Shown: piece by piece, positions 1 to 9,500 of the stretch | How positions within the stretch are numbered: position 1 is the first letter of the stretch | Layout: each line of letters starts with the position of its first letter | Source of the DNA: RGIG6165 sp045545175 | GTDB lineage: Bacteria > Bacillota > Clostridia > Oscillospirales > Feifaniaceae | NCBI GenBank assembly: GCA_045545175.1 | Contig: JAZQAK010000051.1 | Location: forward strand, 1-30,828 | Length of the DNA stretch: 30,828 nt | Reading direction: 5' to 3' | The notes under the pieces: model-generated | Seen by the model: only the letters and a program-made list of their open reading frames with translations | Told to the model about the DNA's origin: nothing | Databases searched by the model: none | Position numbers and translations under genes: made by a program

Positions 1-3000
1 TACATAGCTTGTTGCAAGAATCTTGTCGCCGTTTAAGCCGTAGAAGCTTACGAATGCTTCGTGTGCGGAAGGATCGGAGAATACCGCCTTAATGTCCTTA
101 CCGATTACGGACTTGATGGTAAGAGTATTATCTGTTCCCAGAATCTTACCTGTATTTGCTTCTATCCAGTACTTAAATCCGCCTTCAACATCACTTGATG
201 CGGTGAAGGTTACGTCAGTATTGGACTCAACATAGTTATCGCCTAAGGAAGGAGCTCCATCCACTGTTACGTTACCGCCTGTGGTGGGTGTAACCTTAAT
301 GTTTACTTCTTCTTCGGGAACTTCGGGAGCAGGAATTGTGTCAAGGAAGGCGATTGCCTTTGCTGTTACATAGTCTGTGCCGTCAATAACAAGTCTTACT
401 TCCTCGTACTTAACCTTTTCTGTGAAGTTTACGTCTACAACGGCTGCAGCCGCATTCTTAAGAGCATCTACATCAAACGCCTGGCTCTTTATGAGTACCC
501 AGTTGCCTGATGCGTCCTTACCGTAAACGCTTACGCCGTTCCATACACCTGAATCGTGGCTTACTCTTTCGTAATAACGGATACCTGCAATTTCGGTTTC
601 GGTGCCGAAGTCAACATCTACATAGAAACGGGGTACACTGGAGTCTCTCTTAGCAACGGTCGAACCTGCTTCATTCTTAACGTCTGCGTATGCACTGTGC
701 CAAGCATTGTTGCCGGTTGCCGACTTTGCAAACGCAAGGTTTACATGCTCACCTAAGTTGTTTGAAGCACTTGCTGTAATTGTCCAAGCGCCTTCGGTGG
801 GGGTGATTTCATCTGCTGCAAAGGCTTCTGTCTTAATGCCCGTCAAGGCCTTACCTTCCTTGGAAAGTGCTACGGTATATTCCTTGCTTGAACCGTCGGA
901 GAAGTTTACGTTAAACTTGATTTCTGACATATCGAAAAGATCGTCAAGGTCTCTTATTACATAACGCTTGATTGTAAGGGATTTTTCGCCTGCAACAAGC
1001 TCAACGGGAATCTTTTCGGGATCAACTGCGATTGTTCTTTCACCATAGGTGATGCCTGTGGGAGTCTTACCCGCGGGAATTACAAGTACAAGGTCATCTG
1101 TTCCTCTTCCTGTTGCTTCGTCTGTTATCTTATAGGATACGGAATAGATATCCTTTCTTACAATTGTTACATCAATTGCTGTACCGTCGATTGTAACGGT
1201 CAAGGTTGTACTTGCACCAAGAGTTGCAACATAATCAGCCTTTATTGTAAGTACGCCGTCTATGAAGGTGTAGTCTTCAGCATCAAGTGCTGTCTCGCCG
1301 TTTGCTACGCTTACTGCACCTGCAGCATTTTCAGGAAGATAGAAGCTGAAGCTTGCTTCTTCTGCTTCAACGATATCGCCTGTAACGGTTGCTTCGCTTG
1401 TAAGTCTTGCGGTATCTTTAAGAATCTTGATGTTGTCCGCTGTGATATGCTCACTTGAAGATTTGATATGAATTTTTACATAACGATAGGTGTAAGAATC
1501 ATCAAATCTCATTTCGGTCTGATATCTCTGAACTGTACCGACAGAATCGGTATATGTGCCGATGGAGGTATATATGGGCTTTCCGTTATAAAGCTCTGTC
1601 CACTCATCTTCAGCTGCGTTCTTTGCAACAATTGTTACGTTGGTGTTCCAGGTTGTACCGCCGGCTCTTTCAAGATGACGAATACCGTTATAAGGTTCGG
1701 GATTCTCACCGAAGTCGATTTCGTAATAGTGACCGATGGCTGCGGTGGAGTCACCGTAGGTTTTTCCGTCAATTCCACCGAAGTATGTATGCCAGTTTTG
1801 TTCGTTTCTCTTGCCAACGGGTGCCTTGATAAGAGGATGAGGACCTGCGTTAATGTTGTTACCGGAGCTTACTCTTGCCTTCCAGGAACCGGGAACGATT
1901 TCATCGTATGCATAGGTTGCGGTTTTCTCTCCTGTAACATCTATCCAGGAAGAATCAACCGTTACTTCGTAGGTGAAGGTTTCATTGTCGTCAAACTTAA
2001 CTTCAACGTTTACCTTACCGGGAGCATCAACATCAATCGTTGAGTAAAGGTCTGTTGCACGTCTGAAGAACTGTCTCTTAACTGTGATTGTGCCCTTATC
2101 ATCGGACTGGATGAATGCAACATCTGCTCGTACGTCGCCGTTTACAACTGTTACGGCAGAAGCAGTTTTACCTGTCTTGTTGGTAAGAACAAGGTCTGTT
2201 GAGTTATTGTAACCGTAAAGGAGGTAATCCACTTTGGATGTGTCGCCCTTTGTAACCTTTAATGTAAAGGTCTGGCCATTAGTGAATGTAACTGTGAAGG
2301 TGTGTGCACCGTCAGCTACTCCTTTAAGATAGGAATCAGCAATTGTAAGTGTGCCGTCCTCCATGGTATATGGAACATCAGCATTTGACTCGTCCTTAAG
2401 GCTTGTAATAACTTCGCCTGCAAGCACGTCAAAGTCGAACTCTGCCACATCGCCTGCACCCATATCAGCAGCAATTTCAGATGCACTTACAAGATATGTC
2501 TTGGGAGCAAGAACTGCGATTTCTACAAGTCTGTTCCATTTTTCAGCACCGTACCTGGGCATTACAATTCTTATGTACTGATAGCTTACATTTTCGCCGA
2601 AATCAATTGTCATATCTCTTGTTCCGCCGCTTGTTACAGTGCCGAGAAGTGTCCAGTTTGTGCTGTCAAGGTCATTTGAACCGTAAACCTGACCTTCATA
2701 TAAGAAGCAGTTTCCTGTTTCCTTCATATGAAGACGTACGCCGGAAAGTGATGTAGGCTCACCAAAGTCAAGCCATACGCCGTTTACCCATGCAACTGCA
2801 ATGTGGTTATTGCCATGGTTTTTAGAAACTGTTCCGTCTGCTGCATATTCTGTTATGGGAGATGTATATGTTCCGGAATAGTTATCGTATGCATAATCAC
2901 CGTCGAAGAGCTTGCCGCCTCTGCTTGTTACATTATCGCCGGAATAGAAGTCCGTTGCATACTTCCAGCTTGTCTTGGGTGTGATTGCATCGGTGTCCTT

Positions 3001-5598
3001 TGAGCCTGTAGCAGAACCTGCGGGAACGCTTGCCCATACATAGTCTGCCACAAGGTTAATTTCCTTTGTTGTGCCGTCGGAAAGATTTACTGTGATTATG
3101 TTATCACCGATGTGGTTCATGGTGATTTCTCTTACAAACTTACCGCTGAAGGTATCTTCGGTAAGCTCTGTAACGCCTGTTGTCAATCCGCCGATTGCAC
3201 CGGTTGTCTTTGAATAATGACCGTGGGATTCATTTAAACCGTTCTGGATACTTGCTATAACAGTATCTGCAAGACGGCCCTGCATATCGGAGCCGTAATA
3301 TCTTCCGCCAAGGGTAAGTGTTACGCTTCCGTCTGCTGCTTTTTCGCCAACAGACCATTCCTTATTCGCATCGGAAACCGCCTTACCGTCATAAGTTACA
3401 CCTGTGATTGTAACGCCGTCTTTAAGATAAAGCTTATAGTCAACGGTTGCAAAACCGAGATTACCTGCATGAACTGTGCCGCTGGGAGCTGCTGCAGATG
3501 CAGTATTTACCTTTACGGTGTGAGTAAGCTCTGTTGCCGCATCGTTAAGAACGGCAAGCTTTTCGCCGTCAACCGTTTCCTTCTGTGCATCGTTTAAGAT
3601 GTTGTCGTAAAGTGACTTTGCTTCCATAACTTCCTGTGCATCTTCAAGAGTTATTTCATAAGCTTCGTACTTATCTATAACAGCTGTAACAGCTGATATT
3701 GCGTTATCATAGATAGCCTTGATCTGGGCAGCGGTCTTTGTTTCCTTGTCATCGTCTGCCTTAAGTAATCTTACTTCTTCAAATGCCCAGTGTCCTGACT
3801 GGCTCGCTGTACAGTGAATCTTTATGTATCTCGTCTTTAAGTTATATGCCGTTGCACCGAACTTAACGTCGGAAATTGCGGATTTAACGGCGGGTGTTAC
3901 GGTGATTTTATCAGAGGTTATCCAGTTTTCACCATCTTCGGAAATGGAGATATAACCCTCCTTGAAGTTCTGGTTACCGTTTACACGCTGGTAGAGACGG
4001 ATTCCGGAAAATTCATATACTTTTCCCATATCATATTCGATGTATACAGAGTCTGCTGTTGAGCCACCGATACAGAAGTCGTTATGAATCTGATAAGTGG
4101 GATATCCGCCACCGGAAGAGCCAAGCTCCTTAAACCATTCGGGTGTAAGGTATATACCGTCGTATACGATATAGCCTGCATCGCTTCTTGTTTCGGTAAT
4201 AGTTTCGCCCTTTATACGGTAAACGTGAGCATCACCAAGAGGATAACCCATGGTAACTTCGTCTGTGCCTAAGGGAGAACGGGGAGTAACGGGCTTTAAC
4301 ACCTCAAGCTCTGTAAAGCAGGTGTGGCCTGTGGTTGCGTTGTCACAACGCTTATCAATTAAAACCTTGATTCCCTTAAGGGGTGTGGTGTCTCTTCCGG
4401 GATATACATAGGCACTTCCGGGTGCTTCATTTGCCCAGGTAATACCGAGATTTGCCTTTTTCACCATATAAAACCAGGTTTCACCGTCATATGTACCCTG
4501 AAGAGAAATTACACTGGGAGATGCACCGCCGTTAACTGTTCTGGGGTAGATTCTTACACCGCCAACAGCCTTCGGCTCATCAAACATAATTGTGACAGGG
4601 GAGTCGTTTAAAGATGCCTGACTTGTGGGGGAATGATAGCAGTTGCCCTGGTCGCCGTAGTATGTGCCGTCATAAAGCTTGGTTACGGGAGTACTTGCGT
4701 TCCATACATTTGCCTCCCATGTCCAGTTTGCAGCGTCGGTATAATAGTCAAGTTCAAATCCTGCAGGAGCAAGTGTTTCGTTATCTGCATTTTCATCCAA
4801 AAGAATGATTTCCTCTATTTCAAACTCTGCATGAGCATTAACACCATTAACCGTAAATCTTATGTATCTTGCTTCAGCGTTTGCAAGAACTCCTTTTTTA
4901 GCAAAGAAGAAGTCCGCATGATTGTCGCCTTCTGCTCTTGTCGAGGAAATAGCACCCATAGAAAACCATTCTGTTGCGTCATCAGATACCTCGATGCTTA
5001 ATCTTGTTGCTCTTCTCGCGTTCATACCGCGCGCCTTGACGCTGTCTACCAGTCTGATACCGGAATAAGCGGAAACAGCTTCGCTTTCACCAAGGTCAAT
5101 TGTTACGGCAGTATCACCTGCACCTGCAATTTTTCCCATAAAGCCTTCTGTTTTACCGTTAATAGTGGGATAGGCGTCGTTCATCGCATTAAAAGACGTT
5201 GCAGTCTCGCCTTCGGGCAAGTTAGCTTTATATTCTTCATATTCTTCTGCCGTCATCTTAACGCCTTCGGTATAAATACCGTTATATACCGATTCAATGT
5301 TCCCCTGCTTGTCGGTTCCGGTTACACTAACATTCGCACCGTCAAGCTCAGTAAGGTATGTAACAGCGTCATCTTCGGCAGCAACATAGCTGTCATATGT
5401 TACGTTTGCTATGTTGGTTTCATTTGCCGCCATAAGCTCAACTTCGCCGAAAAGCTCAAGCTCTTCTTCCAATTCTTCTTCCGTAACTTCTTCTATTACG
5501 GGGATGTCAAATTCTACGTCTTCCTCTGCCCATGCAGGAACTGCCGTCATAGTTGCCAGCATAGCAAGGGTCAAGAGTAAAGCCAATGCCTTTTTCAT
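1..5598 (-). CDS. Giant secreted multi-discoidin surface protein 1 (3' end outside window)
   Basis: The reading frame is open from an ATG at 5598 to the left edge, giving 1866 residues without the natural C-terminus. AAAGGAG lies about 9 nt before the ATG. A signal peptide (MKKALALLLTLAMLATMTAV..AWA, cleavage near residue 24) is followed by an acidic stretch with PVIEEVTEEELEEE. Discoidin/F5-8C-type domains, recognised by SDDGxxW, [F/Y]SGIR and R-Y-[I/V]-[K/R] strands, fall near residues 145-265, 307-433, 478-613, 895-1037, 1237-1390 and 1604-1753. A helical hairpin lies near 620-686 and an Ig-like module with FVRE near 690-856. X2-like Ig modules lie near 1050-1120 and 1405-1480, each followed by an unassigned module with an RxxxR..D motif. 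An InlB-like repeat begins near 1763. No catalytic or anchoring domain is visible. Inferred role is extracellular ligand or glycan binding. It is a paralogue of the next two genes, and nearly identical to gene 2 at DNA level over the signal peptide and the InlB-like region. Confidence 0.9.
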   Translation of the reverse strand, partial: MKKALALLLTLAMLATMTAVPAWAEEDVEFDIPVIEEVTEEELEEELELFGEVELMAANETNIANVTYDSYVAAEDDAVTYLTELDGANVSVTGTDKQGNIESVYNGIYTEGVKMTAEEYEEYKANLPEGETATSFNAMNDAYPTINGKTEGFMGKIAGAGDTAVTIDLGESEAVSAYSGIRLVDSVKARGMNARRATRLSIEVSDDATEWFSMGAISSTRAEGDNHADFFFAKKGVLANAEARYIRFTVNGVNAHAEFEIEEIILLDENADNETLAPAGFELDYYTDAANWTWEANVWNASTPVTKLYDGTYYGDQGNCYHSPTSQASLNDSPVTIMFDEPKAVGGVRIYPRTVNGGASPSVISLQGTYDGETWFYMVKKANLGITWANEAPGSAYVYPGRDTTPLKGIKVLIDKRCDNATTGHTCFTELEVLKPVTPRSPLGTDEVTMGYPLGDAHVYRIKGETITETRSDAGYIVYDGIYLTPEWFKELGSSGGGYPTYQIHNDFCIGGSTADSVYIEYDMGKVYEFSGIRLYQRVNGNQNFKEGYISISEDGENWITSDKITVTPAVKSAISDVKFGATAYNLKTRYIKIHCTASQSGHWAFEEVRLLKADDDKETKTAAQIKAIYDNAISAVTAVIDKYEAYEITLEDAQEVMEAKSLYDNILNDAQKETVDGEKLAVLNDAATELTHTVKVNTASAAAPSGTVHAGNLGFATVDYKLYLKDGVTITGVTYDGKAVSDANKEWSVGEKAADGSVTLTLGGRYYGSDMQGRLADTVIASIQNGLNESHGHYSKTTGAIGGLTTGVTELTEDTFSGKFVREITMNHIGDNIITVNLSDGTTKEINLVADYVWASVPAGSATGSKDTDAITPKTSWKYATDFYSGDNVTSRGGKLFDGDYAYDNYSGTYTSPITEYAADGTVSKNHGNNHIAVAWVNGVWLDFGEPTSLSGVRLHMKETGNCFLYEGQVYGSNDLDSTNWTLLGTVTSGGTRDMTIDFGENVSYQYIRIVMPRYGAEKWNRLVEIAVLAPKTYLVSASEIAADMGAGDVAEFDFDVLAGEVITSLKDESNADVPYTMEDGTLTIADSYLKGVADGAHTFTVTFTNGQTFTLKVTKGDTSKVDYLLYGYNNSTDLVLTNKTGKTASAVTVVNGDVRADVAFIQSDDKGTITVKRQFFRRATDLYSTIDVDAPGKVNVEVKFDDNETFTYEVTVDSSWIDVTGEKTATYAYDEIVPGSWKARVSSGNNINAGPHPLIKAPVGKRNEQNWHTYFGGIDGKTYGDSTAAIGHYYEIDFGENPEPYNGIRHLERAGGTTWNTNVTIVAKNAAEDEWTELYNGKPIYTSIGTYTDSVGTVQRYQTEMRFDDSYTYRYVKIHIKSSSEHITADNIKILKDTARLTSEATVTGDIVEAEEASFSFYLPENAAGAVSVANGETALDAEDYTFIDGVLTIKADYVATLGASTTLTVTIDGTAIDVTIVRKDIYSVSYKITDEATGRGTDDLVLVIPAGKTPTGITYGERTIAVDPEKIPVELVAGEKSLTIKRYVIRDLDDLFDMSEIKFNVNFSDGSSKEYTVALSKEGKALTGIKTEAFAADEITPTEGAWTITASASNNLGEHVNLAFAKSATGNNAWHSAYADVKNEAGSTVAKRDSSVPRFYVDVDFGTETEIAGIRYYERVSHDSGVWNGVSVYGKDASGNWVLIKSQAFDVDALKNAAAAVVDVNFTEKVKYEEVRLVIDGTDYVTAKAIAFLDTIPAPEVPEEEVNIKVTPTTGGNVTVDGAPSLGDNYVESNTDVTFTASSDVEGGFKYWIEANTGKILGTDNTLTIKSVIGKDIKAVFSDPSAHEAFVSFYGLNGDKILATSYV

Positions 5599-5660
5599 AT
5601 AGAACCACTCCTTTTATGAAATTAAGGTATATTACCCCAAGTTACAATCTTGGTCTGTAC

Positions 5661-5689
5661 ATTATACCACATAACTTTCAAGTATGCAA
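5661..5689 (-). promoter_or_regulatory. Sigma-A-type promoter of giant gene 1
   Basis: Read on the minus strand, TTGCAT (5684-5689) and TATAAT (5661-5666) are separated by 17 bp. The predicted start is near 5654, leaving a leader of about 55 nt that contains a small CCAAG/CTTGG hairpin. This promoter does not resemble the one shared by giant genes 2 and 3, and no TTGCACAAA inverted repeat lies upstream. Confidence 0.65.
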
Positions 5690-5738
5690 GAGAAAATTTC
5701 CATTTTTTATATGGGTACATCTTCTGCTTCAAAGATTT

Positions 5739-5912
5739 CCGACGAACCGTTTCCCGCAACGTTGTTTTATAGGAAGCTGATTTATCCGTTCCACTATTTC
5801 GGGATGTATAAATGCATTCCCTACGGTGTCCGGCAGACATTTACCGGGATGCATCGTAGGGTTCGGCGGTTCCCGACGAACCGCTTTTTTGTTGCGGTGT
5901 TTTATAGGGAGG
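5739..5912. repeat. Degenerate repeat cluster: CGACGAACCG pair and a decayed B element
   Basis: The motif CCGACGAACCG followed by a short GC-rich stretch and TGTTTTATAGG occurs twice, at 5739-5772 and 5873-5908. Between them, 5773-5827 is a decayed copy of the double-hairpin B element best seen at 6287-6344: ATTTATCCGTTCC is kept, the first arm is mutated, and it ends in AAATGCATTCCCTACGGTG. No gene is visible here. Short open frames across it are explained by the repeats. Confidence 0.6.
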
Positions 5913-5941
5913 TTGTCACTCTGAACAGAGCCTGTTCCTTT

Positions 5942-6060
5942 TGTCATTCTGAACGAGCCGTCAGGCGAAGTGAAGAATCTCTGTAACACACCTTTGTACA
6001 GAAAAAGGAGATTCTTCGGTCTTCGGCGTTTTTATCAAAACGCCTACGCCTCAGAATGAC
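5942..6060. repeat. A element, copy 1 (TGTCATTCTGA...TCAGAATGAC)
   Basis: The outer inverted repeat is GTCATTCTGA (5943-5952) with TCAGAATGAC (6051-6060). An inner inverted repeat GAAGAATCTC / GAGATTCTTC is nested inside, and a further hairpin (GGCGTTTTTATCAAAACGCC) lies in the right half. The same arrangement recurs at 6353, 14118, 21605, 21885 and 25733, with right halves at 13893 and 22177. It encodes no protein and behaves like a palindromic, MITE- or REP-like intergenic element. Confidence 0.85.
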
Positions 6061-6070
6061 TATGGCAGAC

Positions 6071-6177
6071 GTGGGATAATGACAGCATGGGCGAAACACA
6101 ATCCCTCCGTCCTCGGAGATTTTCGCCTTCGGCTGAAAAATATCCGAGGACACCTCCCTTTACACAAGGGAGGCTTT
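6071..6177. repeat. C element, copy 1 (two-hairpin repeat)
   Basis: From GTGGGATAATG to GGGAGGCTTT this matches 22009-22113. It contains a long stem GTCCTCGGA (6109-6117) / TCCGAGGAC (6143-6151) enclosing a GCCTTCGGC hairpin, then a second hairpin CCTCCCTT (6153-6160) / AAGGGAGG (6166-6173) with loop TACAC. The two copies differ by a compensatory base-pair change in the first stem. No coding capacity is credible. Confidence 0.85.
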
Positions 6178-6286
6178 CAGCTACGTGTTTCCGGGATAGG
6201 GCATAATAGCTATGACGAAAGGTGTATCGCAGTGGCAGATCTTGCTCCGCCCTTGTTTATGGTGCATCGCCTGCTTCAGGGAGGAG

Positions 6287-6344
6287 CGTAGGGAACGGAT
6301 TTATCCGTTCCGCTTTTTCGGAATGCATAAATGCATTCCCTACG
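6287..6344. repeat. B element (double hairpin with GTAGGG/CCCTAC ends)
   Basis: The outer arms CGTAGGGAA (6287-6295) and TTCCCTACG (6336-6344) enclose two perfect 9-2-9 hairpins, GGAACGGATTTATCCGTTCC and GGAATGCATAAATGCATTCC, which share bases with the outer arms. As DNA or RNA it could fold either as two hairpins or as one outer stem. The stretch 6178-6286, between the C and B elements, shows nothing recognisable. Confidence 0.85.
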
Positions 6345-6352
6345 GTGCAGAA

Positions 6353-6449
6353 TGTCATTCTGAACGAGCCGTCAGGCGAAGTAAAGAATCTCCCGCACTC
6401 GCGGTTGCACTCTATATGAGATTCTTCGCCCTTCGGACTCCGAATGACA
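6353..6449. repeat. A element, copy 2
   Basis: The left end TGTCATTCTGAACGAGCCGT matches copy 1 exactly. The inner GAAT/ATTC hairpin arms are retained (AAAGAATCTC / GAGATTCTTC), and the right end is TCCGAATGACA, one base from consensus. It sits just upstream of the terminator of giant gene 2, on that gene's 3' side. Confidence 0.8.
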
Positions 6450-6464
6450 ATGGCGGAATAAGCA

Positions 6465-6499
6465 CACAAAAAACGCAGAGGCTTTAAGCCTCTGCGTTC
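6465..6499 (-). terminator. Rho-independent terminator of giant gene 2
   Basis: Arms AACGCAGAGGCTT (6472-6484) and AAGCCTCTGCGTT (6486-6498) pair perfectly. The plus-strand A-run at 6467-6473 gives the U-tract for leftward transcription. It begins 6 bp beyond the gene's stop codon. Confidence 0.9.
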
Positions 6500-6504
6500 C
6501 TTTT

Positions 6505-9500
6505 TTATTTTGTTACTGTTATTGTTTCTGTGTAAATTGTTGTGACTACTCCGTCCTTCATATAGGTTATGAAGCCTCTAGCCTTGATACCGAGTTCTGC
6601 ATAGCTTGCGGAAAGCTTGTGCTGACCGGAAACAATTGCAGGATTGCCTTCGCTGTCTTTTCCGTTTGCGGATGCGAATGCTACCTTTACAGCCTTTCCG
6701 TTTGTACTTGTCTTTCCTGCAGATGCGATTGTAAGGTCGCCGTAGGATGCATCCTTTACATAAATTACACCTGTTTCAATAACTTCTGTTCCTTCGGGAA
6801 CGTATCTTGTTGTGATGAAACCTGCAACATCGATGCCGTTAACCTTATCTGAGGTCTGTGTAATTGTAATGGTTACACCTTCCTCAACAACTTCTGCATC
6901 TTCAACAAATACTGCTACGAGAGCGATGTCAACGTCGGGTGCATAGAAGAAGTAATCGGTGGAATAGCTTACCACCTTACCGTCAAGTGTCCAGTGGCTG
7001 AACTTGTAGCCTGTTTCTGCAGTATTAGCTTTTGCACATACTCTTGTATCATATGCGAATGTGCCCGTCGCTTCGCCTGCAACACCGCTGCCTACTGCCT
7101 TGATTGTACCGTTTGTTACGGAGATGGTGCTTTCCTTCTTAGCTTCGTCAGTCTTTTCTTCGTAATAAGCATAGAAGTCAGTGTCTTCTGTTATTGCCGC
7201 AGCAACATCTATTTCTACACCATTCTTGTCTGTCCACATCTTAAATTCATAACCTGTGGTGTAAAGCTTTTCTTCAGAAGGAACTGTAGGTGCATTACCC
7301 TTCTTTACATAGCTTGTTGCAAGAATGTTCTTGCCGTTTCTGCCGTAGAAGCTTACGAATGCTTCAAATGCGGAAGGATCAGAGAATACCGCCTTAATAT
7401 CCTTACCGATTGCAGACTTAACTGTAAGAGTGGAATCTGTTCCCAGAATCTTACCTGTATTTGCTTCAATCCAGTACTTAAATCCGCCTGATACATCGCT
7501 TGTTGCAGTGAAGGTTACGTCAGTGTTGGATGCAACATAGTTATCGCCTAAAGAAGGAGTTTCATTAACTGTTACGTTACCGCCTGTGGTGGGTGTAACC
7601 TTAATGTTAATCTCGTCTTCATCAGCATCGGGAGCAGAAGCTCTTGTGCCGGCCTTAAGGAATGTAAAGTGCTTAGCTGTTGCGTGAGCTGAGCAGTCGA
7701 TAACGATTCTTACCTGCTTGTAAGATACATCCTCGCCGAAGTAAACTGTTGCCTGACGTGTGTTATAAATGCTGCCTGCATTAACGGTGGGCTCACTCTT
7801 GTTGTATTTGCTTGTGTCAAATGCCTGGCTCTTTATGAGAGTCCATTCTTCTGTATCGGCGTTACGTCCGTAAAGTGCAGCACCTTGCCATACACCGGAA
7901 TCATCATATCCCGATGCCGCTGTAGAACTGGTGTTTGTTCTTGCGTAATAACGGAAGCCTGCAAAGGACTCAGCTTCTGTGAAGTACACATCAACTGTGT
8001 GACGGTTTGTTCCGATATCGGCAACACCGTTTCCTGTGTAGCCCGTGTGGTATGTCATTGTAACACCGCTGTATTTTTTGAACATACGGTCGGGGGATGC
8101 ATCATCGTTGTTTGCTGTGATGTACTTTACTGACCATTCATTATCCGCAGGGATTATTTCGTCCTCCAGGAAGTTATCTGTAACCGCACCGGTAACAGCA
8201 ACTATAACATTTGTAAGATTTACTGTGTAAGTCTTATCAGCTTCGCCTTCAAAGCTTACGGTAAGCTTGATGCTTGTCATATCAAACATATCATCAAGAT
8301 TTCTGAAGTCGGGACGGGCGATCTTAATCTTTCCTTCTTCAACAACGAAAGGAACATTCTTTTCACCGTATTTAACGGCTGTTACTGTCTTTTCGCCAAC
8401 GATGGGAAGATAAAGCGCTTCGTCACCTCTTGCATTAGTTGCTCCGCCTGTAAGTGCATATGTTACAGCATACTTATCCTGCTTTGTAACGGTGATTTCC
8501 GATGCAAAGCCGTCAATTGTGGCAACAAGTGTTGTATTGCCCGTGGGAAGATTATTTGTATAAGAAGCCTTTACTGTAAGAGTACCTGTTTCCTTATCCC
8601 ATGTATAATCGTCTTCTGTAAGGGTAACATCGCCGTTTTTAAGGGTAAGTGCACTTTCGTTTCCGCTTATAAGCTTGAATGTAAATGTTGCCTCTTCCTC
8701 TGTGTTGATGTCAACAATTGCATTGTCAATTATGGGCTTTGCAACTGCATTTATAATGTGAATTGTATCTGCTGTGATATGAGCAGATGAGGATATTACC
8801 TGAATTCTTAAATAACGGTAGGAAACCGCTTCAGCAAACAAGATATCTGTGCTGGACATGGGGTGGTTGCCCTCTACGGAATAACCGATTACTTTATACG
8901 CAGGCTTAGCGTTGTGGAGTTCTACCCAGTCGTCGTTTGCATTAGCCTTACCCCAAACGATAACCTTTGTATTCCAGGTTGTACCGCCTGCTCTTTCTCT
9001 GTGACGGATACCTGCATACTTTGTCATATTTTCGCCGAAGTCAACATCAATATAGTGACCGCGGGCTGCAATGGAGTCAGCGGCGGATCCGAATGCAGAG
9101 TGCCAGTTCTGCTGGTCCTTCTTGCCTACCGCCTTCTTATAGAATGCAAATGCAGCAATGTTGCTTGTCGAAGAATAGGAGCTGCCTCTTACCTTCCAAG
9201 CACCTGTTGCGGGCTTGATTTCGTCTGCTAAGAAATCAGCTACAGGCTCGCCTGTTGCAATCCAGTCAGACTTGATTGTAACATAATAGGTCTTGGTTGA
9301 GTCATCCTCGTAGGTAACGAGAAGTTCAACAACGCCGTCTTCTGCAACATCCATAGTTGCAAAGAGGTCATAAGACTGTCTGAATACTGTACGTCCGATT
9401 GTTATGGTCTTATTATCAACGCTCTGTGTGAATGCAAGTGCCACATTGCCGTCCTTAATTGCAACGGCTTTTGCCTTTTCACCGCGAAGGCTCTCAAGTA

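Noticed and set aside
1468..2043. Long plus-strand open frame opposite giant gene 1 (and similar ones at 6994-7491 and 4633-5001)
   Set aside because: These are antisense to clearly coding sequence. They arise from the skewed composition of Thr/Val/Asp-rich genes, and have no start signals.
5942..6449. CRISPR array
   Set aside because: The repeats are palindromic, vary in spacing and length, and have no regular unique spacers; no cas gene is present.
5615..6470. Small proteins encoded in the repeat region (several open frames of 60-100 codons)
   Set aside because: They follow the repeats in all frames and both strands and lack ribosome binding sites.
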